DNA from: CALLVY01 sp937899855
Lineage (GTDB): Bacteria; Bacteroidota; Bacteroidia; Chitinophagales; Saprospiraceae
DNA: 64,000 nt
Direction: 5' to 3'
Assembly: GCA_039820405.1 (NCBI GenBank)
Contig: JBCBQC010000021.1
Coordinates: 1 to 64,000 of the forward strand
Below the pieces are notes generated by a model. It was not told the DNA's origin. It searched no databases and worked only from the letters and a program-made list of their open reading frames with translations. Positions 9,918 through 19,400 of the stretch are shown here, in pieces. Both the position numbers and the translations under genes were made by a program. Position 1 is the stretch's first letter. Every line of letters begins with the position of its first letter.

Positions 9918-12278
9918 TCAATCGATTGGCGTGATGGAATAAAGCAAGTTGATTATTGCTTGGGCATATTGGTAGTAATAGTTTTTATCACAGGTAAAGG
10001 TGAGGCTTAACATCTTTTCGGAACTGATGGGAATGTAGCAGTACTCCACGCGTTGAGTTGGATTATAAGTACCATTAGCCTCGCTTTGCACGACACTGTA
10101 CACCCAGTTTTTACCGATTAGTCTGGCCTGTATTTCCATTTTTGGATGCCGGAGATTGATCCAGGCCACGTCCACTCCGGTGAAAGAAGCAAGTTCGTAG
10201 CTCAAGGTCCCTTTGTCCTTTCTTTCGTAAAGAGACTGGATGGTGAAAGCATTCTCCCATTTCTTCCAGTGCGTGGGATAGGAAAACTTCACCACACCGG
10301 GTACGATCTCGTCCTGGTAAAGTCTTTTGACGGGAGGGGCGGTATTGAGGGGAAATACCTCATTGCCAAAGCCATCCAGGTAACCAAACCAGCCATCCTT
10401 GACAAACAGGGCCGCGCTCTTGTTGCTCCTCAAGTTGGTCCGCAGGCCACTCCGGGTGTTGGTACCATTTACGACGTACAACTCATCGTACATGATGGGG
10501 GTCAACTGTTTTCCATCCCCATCGATCAAACCCAGGTGATCGCCATCGCTCACCACCGCCAGCCGAGCCCGGCCCCGCTCTACCCTTTTGTACCGCCCGG
10601 GGAGGACCTCACGAGCCACACTGTCCAATAAGCCCCAGCCGATCGAATCCCGCATAAAAAACCGATTCTCGTCAAAGGGCTTGATTGAGGCGTAGGAGGT
10701 GGGCAGGGCCATGCGTTGAAAGTTGTGATCAAGCCAATCCCCTTCCCTATCTTTCCGCTGCTGGCTAAACTGTCTATTGAAAGCCAGCCCATTCAGTCGG
10801 GCCCGATAACTGGGCGGAACGATTTCTCCTTTATCCAATTCATAAATCCCAAACCGTTTGTCCGCATCGGCAACGTGGGCGAACCGATCGTTGTACACCT
10901 CCACCCTGGCGTAGCTAGCGGGTACGCGTTCCTTTCCATTCCAATCCATCAAGCCCACTTTCCCTCCCTTGGTAAACGAAATATACCCCCAACTTCGCTT
11001 CCGAAAATCATCATAGCCAAAAGATGTCAAGGCATTTCCCTTCGCATCCACCAAGCGCTTGCTGCCCTCCCTGGTGACGACGAAGACCCCCGCTTGCAAG
11101 GAAGTGATTCCATCATAATCAGCGGCCAAAACAACCTTCCCCTCTTTATCCTTCAATCCGCTTTTACCTCCCTCCTTAAAGATCGGAAGATTCCGATCCT
11201 CCCGGGAGACAAAGACATCGTGCCGAAAGCGTCTGAGCAAAGGGGCATCCACCGGCATCCTTTTAAAAGTGTAAACCTGTCCGCTATCGGACCCTTCCAA
11301 CAGCAAAACGGTCCCATCGAAGTAAGCCGAAAAGGCGGTGTTCCGATTTCGTTGTAGGGAAAATAGCAGCTCCCCAGAATAGGGATTGTACGAATACTTT
11401 TCCCTTCGTCTGATTTCTTTTTGCTCCGAGATGGTCACCTCGCCTCCGTCAAAGTACAGCAATAGGTCTTGCGATGGATTTATCCAGTATCCCTTTAGCA
11501 CGGACTTGGGAATGTAACCACTATTGGCCGTGGATCGATAAACCAAGGTACGCGTATACAGGGTCCGCGAATCTTGTCGCCAATCCGTTTTCAGGGCCTT
11601 CGTCCAGTTTCCCTGCGCATCGTAGACGTACCGGTAGGTTTCGTGATTGTACTTTTGACCGTCGGGCAGGTAGGTGCTGATTTCGATCGGATGGCCAAAA
11701 TCATCGTGGAGGTATTGGCTGCGGAATGCCAATTGCCCGGTGGAGTCGTACTTTAACACCGTCTGGATGGCTCCCGCTTCCATGGTATATTCGAGATAGG
11801 AAACCTTGGGGTCCGGCCCTTCCACCCGAGTCCCAAGGTGTTGGCCCGCGTGGTACTGGTAGAGGTATTTTCTATTGATTTGCTTGGTGCCTTTGGCCAA
11901 TAAGGACATGGTGCTCATGTTCCCCTCTTCATCAAAAGCGGCGACGTAGCGCATGCTTCCGGTTTCGCCCGTCCATTGGCCTCCTTCCCCACGGGAAAAG
12001 GAATTCCGAAAAAACACCCGATTCTTGCGAAGCAAGCAATAAATCTGCTGGGACAGTTTGCCCGATTCGTCGTACTCCAAAATGTTCTCACCGATAAAGT
12101 CTTTTTTTTCAAAGGACCACGTACCCGTACGCAAGTAGACATCCTGCTGCAACTCAAAAACCCTAAGCACATCACCGCGCAAGGAACTGGTTGGAAAAAT
12201 AAAGGGAGAAGGCTGCGCGCTCAGGAGACCGGTACTCAAAAAACAGAGGAGTAGAAAAGTATAGTTTCTAGCTTTCAT
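9918..12278 (-). CDS. Secreted WG-repeat protein (786 aa)
   Basis: A signal peptide (YTFLLLCFLSTGLLSAQ) is followed by about 330 residues of beta-rich sequence with wording typical of toxin_REase/MORN-like repeats (LEYDESGKLSQQIY, YVYDAQGNWTKALK). WG repeats follow: KSGLKDKEGKVVLAADYDGI, KVGLMDWNGKERVPASYARV and FGYLDGFGNEVFPL. The last 150 residues (from about 640) look like a separate domain, ending in a segment with YYYQYAQAIINLLYSI. It shares strand and spacing (6 bases) with the downstream WG-repeat gene. The two may be ancient duplicates with different N-terminal parts. Ligand and role are unknown. Confidence 0.85.
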   Translation of the reverse strand: MKARNYTFLLLCFLSTGLLSAQPSPFIFPTSSLRGDVLRVFELQQDVYLRTGTWSFEKKDFIGENILEYDESGKLSQQIYCLLRKNRVFFRNSFSRGEGGQWTGETGSMRYVAAFDEEGNMSTMSLLAKGTKQINRKYLYQYHAGQHLGTRVEGPDPKVSYLEYTMEAGAIQTVLKYDSTGQLAFRSQYLHDDFGHPIEISTYLPDGQKYNHETYRYVYDAQGNWTKALKTDWRQDSRTLYTRTLVYRSTANSGYIPKSVLKGYWINPSQDLLLYFDGGEVTISEQKEIRRREKYSYNPYSGELLFSLQRNRNTAFSAYFDGTVLLLEGSDSGQVYTFKRMPVDAPLLRRFRHDVFVSREDRNLPIFKEGGKSGLKDKEGKVVLAADYDGITSLQAGVFVVTREGSKRLVDAKGNALTSFGYDDFRKRSWGYISFTKGGKVGLMDWNGKERVPASYARVEVYNDRFAHVADADKRFGIYELDKGEIVPPSYRARLNGLAFNRQFSQQRKDREGDWLDHNFQRMALPTSYASIKPFDENRFFMRDSIGWGLLDSVAREVLPGRYKRVERGRARLAVVSDGDHLGLIDGDGKQLTPIMYDELYVVNGTNTRSGLRTNLRSNKSAALFVKDGWFGYLDGFGNEVFPLNTAPPVKRLYQDEIVPGVVKFSYPTHWKKWENAFTIQSLYERKDKGTLSYELASFTGVDVAWINLRHPKMEIQARLIGKNWVYSVVQSEANGTYNPTQRVEYCYIPISSEKMLSLTFTCDKNYYYQYAQAIINLLYSITPID

Positions 12279-12407
12279 GGTCGAAAGATAGTAAAAAAGC
12301 GCTTTATTCGAGCTTGGCTGGTACCCTCTTACTTGGAACGGCCCACTCGCCGGGGAGGGGTAGATTTGACCCAGAGGTCTACACTGGATAGAGCCAGTGG
12401 TTGTCTT

Positions 12408-13829
12408 TTAACGCCGGTACCAGGTCTCGCGTGGGTAATAGGGCGGCCTCTTCTTCATCCAGGCCCGGCGCCACTGTACCCGGACGGGCTCTAGCTCGCG
12501 GATAAAGAAAAAACCATCGAAGTGATTGCTCCACTGAGCGGTCGTATTTTCGAAGAACAGGTTGATGGTCGTTTTACCCAATTGCTGGCGCACCGCAGGG
12601 TCGGAAAGGTCGACGAAGGCGTAGGGGTAAGGGACTTTACTCAATTGGGTTTCCAGGCCCCGTTTGGCGCGCGGCTCCAGTTTTTCCTCGGGCGGGTCGT
12701 TGGGGTATAATTGGATGCCGCGACGGCCGCGGTGGTGGAGAAAGGTGATGGCGTAGAGGCTATCGCGGTAGTCTTCGGTGAGGAGTTGCCCCAGGGGGAT
12801 GGAGGCGGGCCCGATGCGGGAGGGGCGGGGTTCGATCTGCTGGAAGTTCCGACCGATGTGGTAGGCCGAGGCGGCGATGATGATCTTTTGGTGGGGGAAA
12901 TATTGCTCCAGGAACCACCGTACGTTTTCGGCCATGTAGCGATCGCGGAGGGCGTGCTCGTCGAAGGAATGCTCAAACGGCCCCGCGGTGATTTGTTGCT
13001 GTTTCCATTCCCAGTAGGCCAGGTGATTGACGATGGCCCGGGCGAAGAATTGGCCCCGGCGGCTTTGGGGAGCAGGAAGGGTGGGCATCCGCTGGAGAAT
13101 CAGCTCCCTTAGGGCTTGCCCCGCACGGCGCAGGGCATCCAGGTCCAAGTCTTTTTCAATGGCTCGATTGAGGCGATTTTTAGCGGCATCGTCATTTTGA
13201 TAAAATACCCCCTTGAGGCTTAGGGTCTCAAAGTCACGGTAGGCGGCAGAACGTTTAAAATCGGGTAGCAGCGTCCGTAAATACCCTTCCAAATCGTCGA
13301 CCCAAGCGTTGTCGTAAACGTGAATGCCCGCCGGATCTATCCCCCCCAAATACAGCGGCCGCTCCCCGGCCCAAGCCCGCTCCAGATACGTTGCCAGCTC
13401 CTCGTCGTGAGCGTAAATGCCCGCCCCCCCGGTCCGCAACATCGAGCCGAGATTGGCCAGACCCAGACCCCGCGCCCAATCGGCCTTCCCCTCCGCCACA
13501 TCCCGCGCCATCCGATCGATCCCAAAAAAGCTACTCTCCAACAAAAGCACCCCAAAACCCATTTCCCGATGCAAAAAACGAATCATCCGATTCCTAGCTT
13601 GTAGGGCACTACCGTCGTGGTGGGTCCCCTCCCCCAGCAGTACGATTCGCTTGTCGTGGAGGCTGGTCTTAAGAAATTCCAGGTCGCTAAAGTCCTCGTC
13701 GGCCGGGTCAATACTGGTCACCGGATGCACCAGGGAGCGCAGTAGCCGGACCGGCTGGCCACTGGCGCAGGCCCCGCTCAACAGCAGTAGCACACACAAT
13801 AAAACTGGGTGGTAGCAAGGTCGAATCAT
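12408..13829 (-). CDS. Erythromycin esterase-family hydrolase-like exported protein
   Basis: A 473-aa protein. The N-terminus has a hydrophobic stretch ending in LLSGAC, which could be a lipoprotein cleavage site. The body matches the erythromycin esterase/succinoglycan-biosynthesis fold: VLLGEGTHHDGSAL near residue 60 (family consensus lGE.tHg), FGVLLLESSFFGIDR (family Glu) and IIIAASAYHIGRN near residue 295 (family AH..H). The usual GE-x-x-H triad is therefore largely present. Members hydrolyse macrolide lactones, but many environmental homologues have other, unknown substrates, so resistance should not be assumed. It stands alone between the WG genes and the RHS genes, just after a strong terminator. 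Confidence 0.8.
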   Translation of the reverse strand: MIRPCYHPVLLCVLLLLSGACASGQPVRLLRSLVHPVTSIDPADEDFSDLEFLKTSLHDKRIVLLGEGTHHDGSALQARNRMIRFLHREMGFGVLLLESSFFGIDRMARDVAEGKADWARGLGLANLGSMLRTGGAGIYAHDEELATYLERAWAGERPLYLGGIDPAGIHVYDNAWVDDLEGYLRTLLPDFKRSAAYRDFETLSLKGVFYQNDDAAKNRLNRAIEKDLDLDALRRAGQALRELILQRMPTLPAPQSRRGQFFARAIVNHLAYWEWKQQQITAGPFEHSFDEHALRDRYMAENVRWFLEQYFPHQKIIIAASAYHIGRNFQQIEPRPSRIGPASIPLGQLLTEDYRDSLYAITFLHHRGRRGIQLYPNDPPEEKLEPRAKRGLETQLSKVPYPYAFVDLSDPAVRQQLGKTTINLFFENTTAQWSNHFDGFFFIRELEPVRVQWRRAWMKKRPPYYPRETWYRR

Positions 13830-13834
13830 TGGCT

Positions 13835-13866
13835 AAAAAAGTCTGCGCAAGATACCTTGCGCAGAC
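13835..13866 (-). terminator. Rho-independent terminator of the RHS gene
   Basis: GTCTGCGCAAG (13841-13851) and CTTGCGCAGAC (13856-13866) form a perfect 11-bp stem with a 4-base loop. On the minus strand the stem is followed by six T residues (13840-13835). It lies 38 bases after the stop of the RHS gene and just before the start of the esterase-like gene. Confidence 0.85.
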
Positions 13867-13904
13867 GGAAAACGGTATTTATGGTGGTTTTATTTTTGGG
13901 GCCC

Positions 13905-16900
13905 TCAATCGCGAATACGCCGTGCCGATACGCGCCTACCCCCCAGGAACCAGATGCCTCGGTACTTGACCCGGTAGACCCGACGCTCGTAAACGGTCAC
14001 CCGCAAACGCATGCGCTGTAAGCGGGGCATAAAGTTGACGGTCTGACCATTGGCAATCGCCAGGACATCCCGGCTGCTCACGGCGGGCACCACGCGTACG
14101 ATATCGCCAAAGCCCGCTACTTTGCCACGCCCGTACAATGGCCCGGTGCCATCGGTACTGGATACCGTAGCCTGGAACACATCATTCTGAGCCTTGGCGG
14201 GGAAGGTGGTAGCTCGAACGCGGTGGGTACGGCGGAGGATGCCCGCCACCAAATCGGGGGGAGGGGTATCTACGGTATAATCAATCACCGGAACCTGCGG
14301 CAGGCCCCCAACGGGTTGGGTAAAGACCATGGTATTGGGATCCGTCAGCGTACTGGTCCAACTCCAAACGGGTACCCACTGTCTGATCCGACGGTAGGTG
14401 TAGAGGGGTCGGCGGCGACGGCGGGGTTTTCCATTGCGCATGGAGCGGAATGGATTGCAACTGCGTTTTTTACCACCCCAAGGTTTACCACGCAACAAGC
14501 GCCCGTCCTTCATGTGTTTGTTGCGGCCCCAGGTGAAAAGTTGGACGAAGGGATTGATGATTGGCACCAACCAGCGGGGCGGTTTCCAACTGCTCCTTCC
14601 CCCGTCCGGATCGTAGCGATTGATGGGATCATTGGCCATCGCCACGTAGGGACTGTGAAACTCGCTGTAGGGATCGGGAGTCATCCACCGGCCCAAACGG
14701 TTGTCATAAGCCCGCAGGTCAAAACTGTTCCAACCCGTCTCCGCATCCTGCTCCGCAAACTGGCCCTGGTAGCCATAGCGGTAGACTTCCGAGGAAGTAA
14801 AGTTCCGGCCCGGCAGCTTCCAACCCTGGGGATAGTAATCCGCATAACTGATTACCTCAATCTCCTCGTAGGTACCCTCCGTGATCACGGCCCGGACATT
14901 CCCGAGGTGGTCGGTCAGCTCGTAGTGGTATTCGGTCGTCGTACTCGTCGTGTAAGCAACTCCGATTCGACCTTCCGCGTACAGCGGCACCTCCACCCGT
15001 TCGGGCGTACAGGAGGTGCAGACGGAGCTACTTTCGTAAATGGCGCGCAGACTGCCCATATCGTAAGCGTACCAGGTATCGTTGGTGACGGATCCGTTTT
15101 TGACGGACTTCCTGACCCGCTTGCCGTCGGGCCCGTAAGTGTATTCTACGCGGATCGGTGAATGGGGCAGGGTCCCTTCCCGGACGCGCAAGACCCGGCC
15201 CCGGGAGTCGTAGTCCAGGTAAATGTTTTCCTGAAGGTCCTTGATGAGTTGGCCTTTCGCGTTGTAGTAATAGTTGGTACTATTCTGGTCCGTCAGTTCG
15301 CCGGGCACACAATTGGCCGTATAGTAATCGTCGACCCGGTAGAGTTGGTTGCTTCCGTTGGCAGTGAGGTAGCGATAGCGCAGGTCATCCATGTAGATAC
15401 TCCCACAGGCGGCAATATTAGTGGATCGCCGGATGTTACGGGTGATGTTGCCGTTGGTATCGTAGGTGAGGTAATTGTAATAATCGGAGACCAAAGACAT
15501 CCGTCCCTCGTTGGTCTGATCGCTGTAGGGGGTGATGTATCCAAAATAAGCTTGGTAGAATTGATTGCGGTCGTTGTAGCGATAGCGGTAGGCAAAGTGG
15601 CCGGAATAATCCGTCCCGCCGTGGGCCGCTCGGGTTTTCCAACGCGCCCCGGTGATGTTGCCGCGGTAGTTGTTATAGCTGCTGGTGGTCGAATTGGTGG
15701 GGAGCGAATACACCTCTTTGAGTTCCCCATTGGCCGCCTCGTAGTCGTTGCGGTGATAGTGCAGGGCCAGACTAAAGGGATGTCGCTGTACCCCACCGCC
15801 GATGTCGGTAACCCGCATGTCCTCGGGATTGATCGCCTTGAGCTGGTCCCGGATGGTGTAGGCAAAGGTTTGCGTTTCCAGCCCCCCGCGGATGATTCGC
15901 CGCTCCAGGTCCCCATCGGGGGTGTAGCGGTTTTGCAATTGGTTGATGGCCGAGGTACTGACGTGTTCCGCAGTCCGGGTGGCGGTCGTCACCAACCGGC
16001 TGCGACTGTCGTAGGCGTAGTGGTGCCGGAATTCATCCGTTTCCCCATCTTGGTACACCACGGTGGTGGGATTGCCCAGCAGGTCGTAGGTATACTCCGT
16101 TACCTTGATGCCCAAATTCCCACTGATCTGGCGGGCGATCCAGTCGACCCGTCCCACTTCGTCGTAGCTATACCAGATGGTTTCCGCATCGTTCCAGGTC
16201 TTGACCAACTTGCCCCCCGTATTCTCCTGGGTGTAGCCGGAGAGGGAAAAAGCGGGATCGGCTTCGTCGTAAAGGTTGTTCACCACCTCGGTCCCGGGAG
16301 TGCTCGGGTAGGATTGGTTGACCCGGTACTGCAAGCCCCCCGGAGGAAGGCCACTAGAAACCCCCGACTCCAAAATCCGCCCCGCCGCATCGTACTTGAC
16401 GTAGTTGAATTCGTCGTTCAAGGCCTGCTCGGCGTCTACGGAGAAGCGCAGTTCGCCACGGCGGTTGTAGTAATAGTCCGTCCGGCCCCGATCGGGGGTA
16501 TCCTCAAAGCTTACCGCTCCCTGTTCTCCATAACCGACAAAGGAGTAAGCGTAGTGATCGCTGGTGGGACTGGTATTGAGGTGGTACCGCACGTTGCGGG
16601 GAGCGACCGAGGCAACGTTCCGATTGTCGAAGTCGTAAATGTCGAGGGAAAAGTTGTAATAATTGAGTTGGTAGCTGATGGTTAAGGGCTGCGTAGAATT
16701 GTGGTTTTCCACCCGATAGAATCCAGCACTCAAGGTGTGGGAGGAGGCCCCAGAATTGCTGTGTACCGCCTGGTCGGTGCTGAGGTCATAGATGGAGAAT
16801 TGCCGCCCCGAACCGGCGAAGCTCACGGTCGTTGAATGAGAGGAACGCCGGGTAATGTGAATGTCGTGATAGCCTCCCGCCGCCACCGTGATGGTCGTGC

Positions 16901-18728
16901 TCCGGAGGTTGCTACTGCTGCTGGAAAGGGGATTGCCACTGATCGCTCGGGCAACGGTATTGCCGTAGCCGTCCGTAAAGGCGACGCTTTGCTTCCCGTC
17001 GGCATCCTCCGAGATGGTTTTTAAGTACCGCGGGGTGTAGGACAGTGTATTGCAGGTACTCTGAATGGCGTTGTTTGCATCGTAATCGCTGTTGCCCGCG
17101 AGCAAGCACAGGGGATGCTGGTCGCGAAAGAAGTAGGACAACTCGCTGCCCGCGGGCATGGTGTAGCTCTTAACCTCGTGCCCGCTGCCCATCCGGTGCG
17201 TATTGCCGGGGCTGCTGGTCCGCCGGACTGCGTAAGTGATTTTGCTGTAGTCCAGCCGCGTGTAGGGATAATCCGTGGTGGCCTGCCATTCCTCTTCGTC
17301 GTTGTTGGAGCTGTACCACCAGCCCAGGGTGTTGCTTTGTTTGCCCACCGGATTGGGATTATTGAGCATGCCATCCTCAAAGTCATTGTGCCCGTAGGGA
17401 TTGCCCTGAGCGTCGAGTACAAAGTTATCCTTGTAGCGAATGTTGGAATACCCCGTGGGCGCCACCAGCGTCGTGATGGCCCGGCGGCCAAACTTATCGT
17501 ACAGGGTTTCACTGGCCCACACCTTATTGGTCATGACGTCCTTGGCCTGCGACTGAATCTCCCGCCCCATGTCATCAAAGTAGGTCCGCGATTCCCCCGT
17601 GAGGTGACACACGCCTTCGCCCTCACCATTGTACGTACGGGTGGTGACGTAGTTGTGGTTTTCGTTTACCGCCGCTTCGTCGTAGTACACGCCCGCATCG
17701 TTGGTGTTGACGTAGCTGGGGGTGGTGTTGAAATAATTTTGACACATCCCCCCGTTGCTAGTCGTGGTGACGAACAGTTGGTTTTCCTGTCCCGAGAAGT
17801 AGCGGTACATCACCGGGTGGAGTTCGTAGTTGGCATCGGTGTGGTAGCGTTTTTTCTCCTCGCCATTGACGTACAGGACAAAGTTGGATCCCTCCCGGGC
17901 CATGCGGATGGTCATCCCGGTATAAATCTCATCGGGATCAAGGTATATCAAGCTGAGGTGCATGCTGCCGTTTTGTACCAATCCGGCTTGGGGATTGCGG
18001 GCGTAGAAATAAACGCGGCGCGAGCTGGGGAAGAAGTACATCCGGGCGATGGCGTAGGAATAAGAAACATTCTTGGCCACGTGCCAGCGCATTTGGTACG
18101 TGCGGTTGCTGCCATCGTATTGCAATTGGAAACCACCGTCTTCTCCCTTGCGGATTACCTTTTTACCGACGCGCCAACTGCCACTGCTGTACCAGGATGT
18201 ACCTTGTACGTAAGGCTCTCGATGGAAACTCATTTTCCCTTCCAAACCCGAGTTGGAAATATCCCAGAAGTAGGGATACAGGGGGCCAATAATGATCGAA
18301 CCCGACTGATAGGTGTGAATCACCGTACCGTTGCGCGAAAGGGTAAAAATATCGTTGCAGTATTTGACCTCCAGGACATCGCCGATATTAAGTGGCTCCG
18401 ATACGGAGGCGACGATGCCATAATCGGCGTGGATACTAAAGCTGGTGCTAAAGCGTCGGAATCCATAGCGCAGCCCCGAGAGGTTGTTCAGGGTGTTGTT
18501 GTTGCTGTAGAAACCAAAGGCAAAATCACTCGTCCCGGTATACACAAAAGCTAGTTTGGCGCAGCCCCCCGCGTAGGTCTGGCCACTCTCCTTGGCGACA
18601 AACTGAGTCCCATCCGTCAGGGCCCAGGCGGGATAAATTTTTTCCATCTGCCCCAGTGCCGACTGACTCAGCGGAAGCAAGCATACCAAGCAAATGATGA
18701 TCCGATTGATGATTGAAAATGGGTACAT
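13905..18728 (-). CDS. RHS repeat-associated core protein, secreted (1607 aa)
   Basis: A signal peptide (IIICLVCLLPLSQSALGQ) is followed by a jelly-roll-like N-terminal region (about residues 30-170), then YD repeats: TEYTYDLLGNPTTVVYQDG, NYYYNAKGQLIKDLQ and YLDYDSRGRVLRVREG. The RHS core signature is near residue 1300: HYELTDHLGNVRAVITEG, then YGYQGQFAEQDAETGWNSFD, LRAYDNRLGRWMTPDPYSEF and DPINRYDPDGG. RHS proteins form a shell around a C-terminal cargo released at the core. Here about 230 residues follow the core; they are rich in Arg and Trp and match no toxin I know. No immunity gene follows; the next gene is the esterase-like one. It is the last gene of a three-gene minus-strand unit with another YD protein. 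Confidence 0.9.
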   Translation of the reverse strand: MYPFSIINRIIICLVCLLPLSQSALGQMEKIYPAWALTDGTQFVAKESGQTYAGGCAKLAFVYTGTSDFAFGFYSNNNTLNNLSGLRYGFRRFSTSFSIHADYGIVASVSEPLNIGDVLEVKYCNDIFTLSRNGTVIHTYQSGSIIIGPLYPYFWDISNSGLEGKMSFHREPYVQGTSWYSSGSWRVGKKVIRKGEDGGFQLQYDGSNRTYQMRWHVAKNVSYSYAIARMYFFPSSRRVYFYARNPQAGLVQNGSMHLSLIYLDPDEIYTGMTIRMAREGSNFVLYVNGEEKKRYHTDANYELHPVMYRYFSGQENQLFVTTTSNGGMCQNYFNTTPSYVNTNDAGVYYDEAAVNENHNYVTTRTYNGEGEGVCHLTGESRTYFDDMGREIQSQAKDVMTNKVWASETLYDKFGRRAITTLVAPTGYSNIRYKDNFVLDAQGNPYGHNDFEDGMLNNPNPVGKQSNTLGWWYSSNNDEEEWQATTDYPYTRLDYSKITYAVRRTSSPGNTHRMGSGHEVKSYTMPAGSELSYFFRDQHPLCLLAGNSDYDANNAIQSTCNTLSYTPRYLKTISEDADGKQSVAFTDGYGNTVARAISGNPLSSSSSNLRSTTITVAAGGYHDIHITRRSSHSTTVSFAGSGRQFSIYDLSTDQAVHSNSGASSHTLSAGFYRVENHNSTQPLTISYQLNYYNFSLDIYDFDNRNVASVAPRNVRYHLNTSPTSDHYAYSFVGYGEQGAVSFEDTPDRGRTDYYYNRRGELRFSVDAEQALNDEFNYVKYDAAGRILESGVSSGLPPGGLQYRVNQSYPSTPGTEVVNNLYDEADPAFSLSGYTQENTGGKLVKTWNDAETIWYSYDEVGRVDWIARQISGNLGIKVTEYTYDLLGNPTTVVYQDGETDEFRHHYAYDSRSRLVTTATRTAEHVSTSAINQLQNRYTPDGDLERRIIRGGLETQTFAYTIRDQLKAINPEDMRVTDIGGGVQRHPFSLALHYHRNDYEAANGELKEVYSLPTNSTTSSYNNYRGNITGARWKTRAAHGGTDYSGHFAYRYRYNDRNQFYQAYFGYITPYSDQTNEGRMSLVSDYYNYLTYDTNGNITRNIRRSTNIAACGSIYMDDLRYRYLTANGSNQLYRVDDYYTANCVPGELTDQNSTNYYYNAKGQLIKDLQENIYLDYDSRGRVLRVREGTLPHSPIRVEYTYGPDGKRVRKSVKNGSVTNDTWYAYDMGSLRAIYESSSVCTSCTPERVEVPLYAEGRIGVAYTTSTTTEYHYELTDHLGNVRAVITEGTYEEIEVISYADYYPQGWKLPGRNFTSSEVYRYGYQGQFAEQDAETGWNSFDLRAYDNRLGRWMTPDPYSEFHSPYVAMANDPINRYDPDGGRSSWKPPRWLVPIINPFVQLFTWGRNKHMKDGRLLRGKPWGGKKRSCNPFRSMRNGKPRRRRRPLYTYRRIRQWVPVWSWTSTLTDPNTMVFTQPVGGLPQVPVIDYTVDTPPPDLVAGILRRTHRVRATTFPAKAQNDVFQATVSSTDGTGPLYGRGKVAGFGDIVRVVPAVSSRDVLAIANGQTVNFMPRLQRMRLRVTVYERRVYRVKYRGIWFLGGRRVSARRIRD

Positions 18729-18746
18729 AAGATTGCGTTTAAACCA

Positions 18747-18767
18747 AGGCTTGCCCCGGGCAAGCCT
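18747..18767 (-). terminator. Hairpin between the small secreted gene and the RHS gene
   Basis: AGGCTTGCC (18747-18755) pairs with GGCAAGCCT (18759-18767), a 9-bp stem with a 3-base loop. No clear T-run follows on the minus strand, so it may attenuate rather than end transcription, or stabilise the mRNA ends. Confidence 0.4.
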
Positions 18768-18790
18768 CTCCTAATTGATGGGGTTTACGA

Positions 18791-19357
18791 TTATTCCGGC
18801 GAATACTGACGAACCTCGGACCGCCGACCGGATTGGTCTTCCAGTACGACCTCGACAAACAGCGGCGGCAGGCCCTTTACCGAGCCCAGCCCCAGCACCA
18901 CCGTCCGCCCATCGCGCGTAAAGCGGTAGGGTTCCGGCAGCCCCGTGTCCTGATCAAATACAAAGCTGTGCCGCAGGTAATCCCCCGTACCGGGCTGCTG
19001 CCCCACCACGACGTGAATCTTGGCCAGGTCGGTCGTCGAGAATAAGTGCAAGAGCAGACTCAGTTGAAACTCCGCTTGCTCCAGTTGCTCGGCCAACTGC
19101 TGTTCTTCCAAAGCGGCCACCTCTACTCCGAGGGCCGCCGCTTCGGCTTCCGGGGGTTCCATCTCCGGAGGATCCGCTACTTCGTACAGCAGTACCACCT
19201 GTTTGACCGGCAGTGGGTGGGGGGCAATAAGGGTCTGGGAACTTGGCGCAGCGGACTCCGGCTGTCCGCCGTTTTTTGCTACTTCCTGAGCGGATAGCGT
19301 CGGACCGGAGCACAATAGCCAACAGCAGCTCAGTATGGAAAAGAAATAAATTTTCAT
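18791..19357 (-). CDS. Small secreted protein between two RHS genes
   Basis: A 188-aa protein with a signal peptide (FFSILSCCWLLCSGPTLSAQ). A Pro/Glu/Ala-rich stretch with a Glu/Gln-rich helix (EEQQLAEQLEQAEFQLSLLL) is followed by a beta-rich domain (HVVVGQQPGTGDYLRHSF; TVVLGLGSVKGLPPLFVEVV). I recognise no family. Its position between two giant YD/RHS genes on the same strand (43 bases from one, 62 from the other) suggests a partner role, such as assembly, anchoring or immunity, but nothing in the sequence decides this. Confidence 0.75.
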   Translation of the reverse strand: MKIYFFSILSCCWLLCSGPTLSAQEVAKNGGQPESAAPSSQTLIAPHPLPVKQVVLLYEVADPPEMEPPEAEAAALGVEVAALEEQQLAEQLEQAEFQLSLLLHLFSTTDLAKIHVVVGQQPGTGDYLRHSFVFDQDTGLPEPYRFTRDGRTVVLGLGSVKGLPPLFVEVVLEDQSGRRSEVRQYSPE

Positions 19358-19400
19358 GCGTTCTTGGTTTTAACAAAATGAAGTGTTTGTACGGCACCCC

